Source of the DNA: Spirochaeta sp. UBA2779
Lineage (GTDB): Bacteria; Spirochaetota; Spirochaetia; DSM-2461
Length of the DNA stretch: 10,066 nucleotides
Reading direction: 5' to 3'
NCBI GenBank assembly: GCA_002352375.1
Contig: DEIH01000151.1
Coordinates: 5,884-15,949, forward strand
In this document: positions 6,878 through 10,066 of the stretch, piece by piece
How the letters are laid out: each line of letters begins with the position of its first letter
Position numbering within the stretch: the first letter of the stretch is position 1
The notes under the pieces: generated by a model
Told to the model about the DNA's origin: nothing
Database searches by the model: none
What the model saw: the letters and a program-made list of their open reading frames with translations, nothing else
Program-made: the position numbers and the translations under genes

Positions 6878-7357
6878 TTAAATAAAAATTGTCTGCCCAT
6901 CTTCTGAATACTTCAGAAATGCCGGTACACCGATAACCGCTTTAACTGAAGGATCAAGGTGCTCCCTTTTCATTCCAAAAATATTCATGGACATCTCACA
7001 TGCATAAAGATTAACACCAAGATCTTTGGCTGCCTGATAGAGCTCTTCCAGAGTTGCTACATTCTGGCTTTTCATCATTCCTGTCATAAGCCCTGGAGAG
7101 GCCCCTCCAAGATTCAATCGGCTGAGAGGCAGGCTTTTTCTACCTCCCATAATCAGGTTAAACACTCTGGCCAGAAATCCTGTACCAACCAGAGCGTGTC
7201 CCCCTTTTTTTTTGATGATATTAAAACCCCAGAAGGTAAAGAACAGATTCACTTCCCAGTTAACTGCAGCTGCACCAGTTGCCATGGTTAAAGCTGCAAC
7301 CGCCTTGTCGAACTCCCCACTGAAACAAATTATTGATAACTTTTTCTCATTTGTCAT
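6878..7357 (-). CDS. DsrE2-family (DsrE/DsrF/DsrH-like) sulfur-transfer protein
   Basis: This 159-residue protein belongs to the DsrE2 branch of the DsrE/F/H superfamily, whose members are found with TusA and rhodaneses and are thought to handle persulfide sulfur. The marker is the conserved Cys at 120 in YACEMSMNIFGMKREHL; a second Cys is at 11. The N-terminal strand and helix (LSIICFSGEFDKAVAAL) match the superfamily start. Two fairly hydrophobic segments (about 24-47 and 54-70) fit reports that DsrE2 proteins are membrane-associated, although I would not call them certain membrane helices. An AAGGA lies seven bases before the ATG. The gene starts 11 bases after the JAMM stop and is followed by the TusA-like gene with another 11-base gap, so the set is clearly one operon. 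It probably exchanges sulfur with TusA; the upstream donor is not in the window. Confidence 0.87.
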   Translation of the reverse strand: MTNEKKLSIICFSGEFDKAVAALTMATGAAAVNWEVNLFFTFWGFNIIKKKGGHALVGTGFLARVFNLIMGGRKSLPLSRLNLGGASPGLMTGMMKSQNVATLEELYQAAKDLGVNLYACEMSMNIFGMKREHLDPSVKAVIGVPAFLKYSEDGQTIFI

Positions 7358-7368
7358 ATTTTAATCCT

Positions 7369-7764
7369 TTACATTACTTTTATTGATTCGATGCTCACAT
7401 TTGATTCCTTGATTTTGAATGATTTAACAACCGGTTTTTCCCCAGCCAGCGAGACGATGATATAACTGACGGCAGAATCATAGGCAAGTCTGATATCCTC
7501 TTTTGACGGTCTGGACGGCGTTTCGGGATGACTGTGATAAACAACTGCCGCCTTGAAATTATCTTTTCGAAACTCATTTACAGCCGCAAACTGCTCTGAA
7601 GGGTTAAATGTAAAATGCTCATTGGATTCATCAATATTCTTCATTCTTCTTAAACGCGAGACTATTCCATCTTTTTCACCGAGGTAACCACAAACCTCCA
7701 AAGGGAAACCCTCTCTGGCATGTGCAATCATTGCTTTATATATCTCTTTTTTTATTCTCAACAT
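7369..7764 (-). CDS. JAMM/MPN+ metalloprotease (Mec+/HcyD-like)
   Basis: This is a zinc protease of the JAB1/MPN/Mov34 family, 131 residues from the ATG at 7764, the normal size for bacterial single-domain forms. The full JAMM motif is present: Glu23 in PLEVCGYLG and His77-x-His79-x7-Ser87-x2-Asp90 (HSHPETPSRPSKED). In bacteria such proteins trim the C-terminus of ThiS/MoaD-like carriers (HcyD on HcyS in Wolinella) or release cysteine from CysO (Mec+ in Mycobacterium). The carrier encoded in this operon ends with a Lys after three Gly, which makes it the evident substrate. An ATG four codons upstream (7776) is possible, but the GGGG before it is almost abutting, while GGTGA lies five bases before 7764 and homologues start near there. 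It follows the E1 stop by about 20 bases. Confidence 0.9.
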   Translation of the reverse strand: MLRIKKEIYKAMIAHAREGFPLEVCGYLGEKDGIVSRLRRMKNIDESNEHFTFNPSEQFAAVNEFRKDNFKAAVVYHSHPETPSRPSKEDIRLAYDSAVSYIIVSLAGEKPVVKSFKIKESNVSIESIKVM

Positions 7765-7785
7765 GCTTCTCACCATTCCCCTTTT

Positions 7786-8589
7786 TTAAAGATCACAAAC
7801 CGCAGGATCAGAATCCACCAGCTCTGTAATGACTGGGTGACTGCCGCAAATGGGGCAATTTTCATTCTTACGGAGATTAACGGTCCTGAAATCCATTTTG
7901 AGGGCGTCGAATGTCAGTAACTTGTTATAAAGCATGTTTCCTGCCCCTGTCAGAAACTTCAAAGCTTCTGTAGCCTGGATAGTCCCCAGCATCCCGGCAA
8001 TAGCTCCCAGTACACCGGCCTGAGAGCAGGTGGGTACCAGATTCGGAGGCGGGGGTGCATTAAAAACACAACGGTAGCATGCACTTTCACCGGGATTAAC
8101 TGTCATAGTCTGTCCATCAAACCGGAGTATGCCTCCATGGCTGAATGGTATTCCCTCAAAAACACAGGCATCATTTATAAGAAATTTTGTAGCAAAATTA
8201 TCCGTTCCATCAATCACAAAATCATAAGCTTTGATAATCTCACGAATGTTTGAAGCAAAAAGATACTGATTATAGGGATGAACCGTAATTTCCGGATTGA
8301 TTGCGCGCATTTTTTCTGATGCTGAATCAGCTTTCCAGACTCCTACATCTTTTGTAAAATGAGTAATCTGCCTCTGCAGATTTGAAAGATCCACCCTGTC
8401 GCCATCCACAATCCCGATCATTCCAACCCCAGCTGCAGCAAGGTAGAGTGCTGCAGGTGATCCTAATCCTCCAGCACCAATAATAAGAACCTTTCCATCA
8501 AGGAGTTTTTCCTGCCCCTCTACACCAACATCTTTTAACAGGATATGCCGGGAATATCGTTCCAACTGATCTTCGGTATAGTCTCTCAT
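7786..8589 (-). CDS. ThiF/MoeB/HesA-family E1-like adenylyltransferase (HcyF-like)
   Basis: This enzyme uses ATP to adenylate the C-terminal glycine of a ThiS/MoaD-type carrier so that sulfur can be added as a thiocarboxylate. It has 267 residues. Visible features are the N-terminal RYSRHILL motif (11-18), the nucleotide-binding loop GAGGLGS (38-44), Asp62 in VDGD, Arg73 in NLQRQ, Lys86, Asp128 in DGTDN, and four zinc-binding cysteines (CYRC, 171 and 174; CPIC, 245 and 248). The catalytic-region Cys188 lies in PTCSQAGVLG. All key residues are intact, so it should be active. Its ATG overlaps the metY-like stop as ATGA, which suggests translational coupling. The neighbours (carrier, MetY-like enzyme, JAMM protease) point to a role in sulfur transfer to homocysteine rather than to thiamine or molybdopterin, although shared use cannot be excluded. 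Confidence 0.93.
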   Translation of the reverse strand: MRDYTEDQLERYSRHILLKDVGVEGQEKLLDGKVLIIGAGGLGSPAALYLAAAGVGMIGIVDGDRVDLSNLQRQITHFTKDVGVWKADSASEKMRAINPEITVHPYNQYLFASNIREIIKAYDFVIDGTDNFATKFLINDACVFEGIPFSHGGILRFDGQTMTVNPGESACYRCVFNAPPPPNLVPTCSQAGVLGAIAGMLGTIQATEALKFLTGAGNMLYNKLLTFDALKMDFRTVNLRKNENCPICGSHPVITELVDSDPAVCDL

Positions 8590-9818
8590 ATTTTCTCCAG
8601 TGCCTGTTTGATATCACTAATCAGATCCTTGTAACTCTCAATACCCACCGACAGTCTCACCATGGAATCTCTTACTCCCATCTCGTCGCATTCATCTTTT
8701 GAATATTCACTGAATATCGTAGTGCAAGGATGGAGTATGAGAGATTTATTATCATTCAGATTTGTTGCCCGTCTGATCAGTTGTAATGAATCCATAAACC
8801 TGAAAGCGGTTTCCCGATCCTTTAAATCAAAGGAAAGGATGCCTCCGAATCTATTTCCAAACTGCTTAATTGAGATGGAATGGTATTCACTGTTCTTTAA
8901 TCCCGGGTAATCCACTCTGGAAACCTTGTTATTTTCAGTCAACCATTTACTCACAGCCATGGCGTTCTCGCAGGACCGATCAATTCTGAGCCCCAGAGTT
9001 TCAAGTCCCAGAATCTGCAGCCATGCATTATGAGGGGCAAGACAGGCACCGATATTCCGAAAAACCTCTCTTCTCAGTCTTACAAGGAGTGCCATCGGTC
9101 CAAAAGATTGGGACCACTTTTTCATGAGGGGATTCAATCCCCAATCAAAGTTACCGTAATCGAGAATCAATCCGCCGGTGGATGTCGCCCCTCCGGATAT
9201 ATATTTGGTGCCGCTGATAATCTCCAGTGCTACACCTGCAGCTTTAGCATTGAAGATATACGGAGTGGTAAGAGTACCATCCAGAATAACTGGCACCCCC
9301 CTTCGGTTTCCTGCATCAACAATTTCCCTGATATCCGCAACTTCCATCTGTGGATTACTGATTATTTCAAGAAAAATGAACCGTGTATTCTCATCAATTG
9401 CCGTTTCAACTGCTGCCGGGTCTGTCATATCTACAAACCGGCTTTCAAATCCCCAGGGGCCAAGAGTTTCCCTGAAAAGGGATACACTATTACCGAAAAG
9501 TGTTCTGGCGATTACCCCATTTGTTCCAGACCCCGCTAATGCAAGAACAGCATTACTGATGGCCGCCATTCCAGATGAAAGTGCGATTACGCCGATGCTC
9601 CCGCTCAAATCCTGAATCCGTTTTTCAAGTTCAGCAACTGTCGGATTATTTACACGGCTGTAAGCAAAGGCGTTTTTACGCCCCTCAAAGGCAAGCTGAA
9701 TATCCCTGCTGCTCTCAAAATCAAAAGCCACACTGTCATACAGAGGCGGACGGAGAGAATTGTATTCATCCTCCAGCCTCCTTTGAGGGTTTATTAATCT
9801 GGTAACAGAATCATTCAT
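8586..9818 (-). CDS. metY: O-acyl-homoserine sulfhydrylase-like PLP enzyme (MetY/Cys-Met metabolism family)
   Basis: This is a PLP enzyme of the cystathionine gamma-synthase family, 410 residues. It probably makes homocysteine from O-acetyl- or O-succinylhomoserine using sulfur from the carrier thiocarboxylate. Visible residues are the cofactor-phosphate motif FAYSRVNNPT (Tyr53, Arg55), SSGMAA (81-86), Asp180 (pyridine nitrogen), the PLP lysine Lys205 in ISGTKY, and the substrate-carboxylate Arg388 in VRLSVGIE. Two motifs differ from the usual MetY/MetB pattern: DGT replaces DNT at 180-182, and GGATSTGG replaces the common GGHG-type stretch after the lysine. It is therefore a divergent subgroup. 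The frame is open to 9887, but that extension overlaps the carrier gene. The ATG at 9818 is one base after the carrier stop with GGTGGG seven bases upstream. The gene symbol names the family only; methionine gamma-lyase-like activity is an alternative. Confidence 0.85.
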   Translation of the reverse strand: MNDSVTRLINPQRRLEDEYNSLRPPLYDSVAFDFESSRDIQLAFEGRKNAFAYSRVNNPTVAELEKRIQDLSGSIGVIALSSGMAAISNAVLALAGSGTNGVIARTLFGNSVSLFRETLGPWGFESRFVDMTDPAAVETAIDENTRFIFLEIISNPQMEVADIREIVDAGNRRGVPVILDGTLTTPYIFNAKAAGVALEIISGTKYISGGATSTGGLILDYGNFDWGLNPLMKKWSQSFGPMALLVRLRREVFRNIGACLAPHNAWLQILGLETLGLRIDRSCENAMAVSKWLTENNKVSRVDYPGLKNSEYHSISIKQFGNRFGGILSFDLKDRETAFRFMDSLQLIRRATNLNDNKSLILHPCTTIFSEYSKDECDEMGVRDSMVRLSVGIESYKDLISDIKQALEKI

Positions 9819-9819
9819 A

Positions 9820-10029
9820 TTATTTCCCACCGCCCATGAAGTAGAGAAAATCCAATACATCACCGTTATGCAATGAACTATTCTCATATTCAGACTTTTT
9901 CACAAAATCACCATTCAGCTGTACAGAAACCATATCCGGAGATTTCACATCTTCAAGGGATAGAAGCTGCAATACAGATAGACTGCCATCCACGAACTCT
10001 TTTTTTTCACCGTTAATAGTTAAATCCAT
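9820..10029 (-). CDS. ThiS/MoaD-like sulfur-carrier protein with masked C-terminus (HcyS-like)
   Basis: This beta-grasp (ubiquitin-like) sulfur carrier has 69 residues, the usual ThiS length. It opens with the ThiS-type strand MDLTINGEKKEF, has the middle strand VSVQLNGDFV (34-43) and the late HNGDVLDFLYF strand (54-64). It ends Met-Gly-Gly-Gly-Lys. Carriers of this type react through a free Gly-Gly C-terminus, so the final Lys69 must be removed first; the JAMM protease in the same operon fits that task. It would then be adenylated and thiocarboxylated by the ThiF-like enzyme and would deliver sulfur to the MetY-like enzyme. A GGAGA lies six bases before the ATG, and it is the first gene of the operon in this window. 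A thiamine role is less likely because no thiG or other thi gene is nearby. Confidence 0.88.
   Translation of the reverse strand: MDLTINGEKKEFVDGSLSVLQLLSLEDVKSPDMVSVQLNGDFVKKSEYENSSLHNGDVLDFLYFMGGGK
9826..9831 (-). promoter_or_regulatory. Ribosome site of metY inside the carrier's glycine codons
   Basis: GGTGGG, formed by two of the three terminal Gly codons of the carrier gene, lies seven bases before the metY-like ATG at 9818. It is the only purine-rich Shine-Dalgarno-like stretch available to that start, so it decides the start choice and implies that translation of the two genes is linked. Confidence 0.55.
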
Positions 10030-10044
10030 ACTTGTTCTCCATTT

Positions 10045-10061
10045 TATATATTACTTATATA
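10045..10061 (-). promoter_or_regulatory. AT-rich -10-like region before the sulfur-carrier operon
   Basis: Two TATATA hexamers on the minus strand (10056-10061 and 10045-10050) lie 16-32 bases before the carrier ATG. Either could be a -10 box. The matching -35 region would lie at or beyond the window edge, so this cannot be confirmed. Confidence 0.25.
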
Positions 10062-10066
10062 GTATT

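Noticed and set aside
9030..9539. Plus-strand frame of 169 codons opposite the metY-like gene
   Set aside because: It is antisense to a well-conserved PLP enzyme. Its Cys/His-rich look comes from the reverse reading and does not form a regular zinc-binding pattern.
9819..9887. N-terminal extension of the metY-like protein to an ATG at 9887
   Set aside because: The extension would overlap the end of the carrier gene and reads as unrelated sequence. The ATG at 9818 has a ribosome-site match and abuts the carrier stop.
7786..10029. Thiamine or molybdopterin biosynthesis locus based on the ThiS- and ThiF/MoeB-like genes
   Set aside because: No thiG, thiH, thiC, moaE or related gene is present. 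The MetY-like enzyme and JAMM protease with a capped carrier tail fit the homocysteine route better.
7369..10029. Antiphage ubiquitin-like conjugation system (Bil/CBASS-type E1-E2-JAB)
   Set aside because: There is no E2-like protein, no nucleotidyltransferase or effector gene, and the ubiquitin-like protein is a short ThiS-type carrier set among sulfur-metabolism genes.

Overview
The window reads as chromosomal DNA from a diderm, probably anaerobic or sulfur-handling bacterium of moderate GC content. The pointers are an outer-membrane-barrel-like protein with a signal peptide, a PilJ-type chemoreceptor, and a DsrE2/TusA sulfur module. A spirochaete or deltaproteobacterium-like host would fit, but nothing in the sequence fixes the taxon. 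I see no RNA genes, insertion sequences, CRISPR arrays or integration sites.

Left block (1-2842, all minus strand): a CBS-domain-pair protein is followed by a PilJ-type methyl-accepting chemotaxis protein and then by a VTT-domain (TVP38/TMEM64, DedA-like) membrane protein cut by the left edge. Middle block (3028-5634, plus strand): an ABC-2 type exporter (ATPase plus permease) whose first gene lacks a Shine-Dalgarno sequence and has a -10-like box just before its ATG. It is followed by a CBS-CBS-ACT protein of AcuB-like architecture with its own promoter-like sequence. Converging on this is a minus-strand gene (5790-6443) for an exported, probably beta-barrel, protein of unknown role.

Right block (6642-10029, minus strand) is the most interesting part. 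It is a tightly packed six-gene operon: ThiS-like sulfur carrier, O-acyl-homoserine sulfhydrylase-like PLP enzyme (MetY family), ThiF/MoeB-like E1, JAMM metalloprotease, DsrE2-family protein and TusA-family protein. The carrier ends in Gly-Gly-Gly-Lys, so its diglycine tail is masked by a lysine and the JAMM protease is the obvious trimming enzyme. This matches the protein-thiocarboxylate route to homocysteine/methionine known from Wolinella succinogenes (HcyS, HcyD, HcyF with MetY) and is analogous to the mycobacterial CysO-CysM-Mec+ system. Here a DsrE2-TusA pair is added, plausibly supplying persulfide sulfur.

Inferred flow in this operon: the JAMM protease exposes the carrier's glycine tail, the E1 adenylates it, sulfur (perhaps through DsrE2 and TusA) converts it to a thiocarboxylate, and the MetY-like enzyme passes that sulfur to an activated homoserine. 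Overlapping or nearly abutting reading frames suggest coupled translation. Tandem hairpins after the tusA-like gene may end the transcript.
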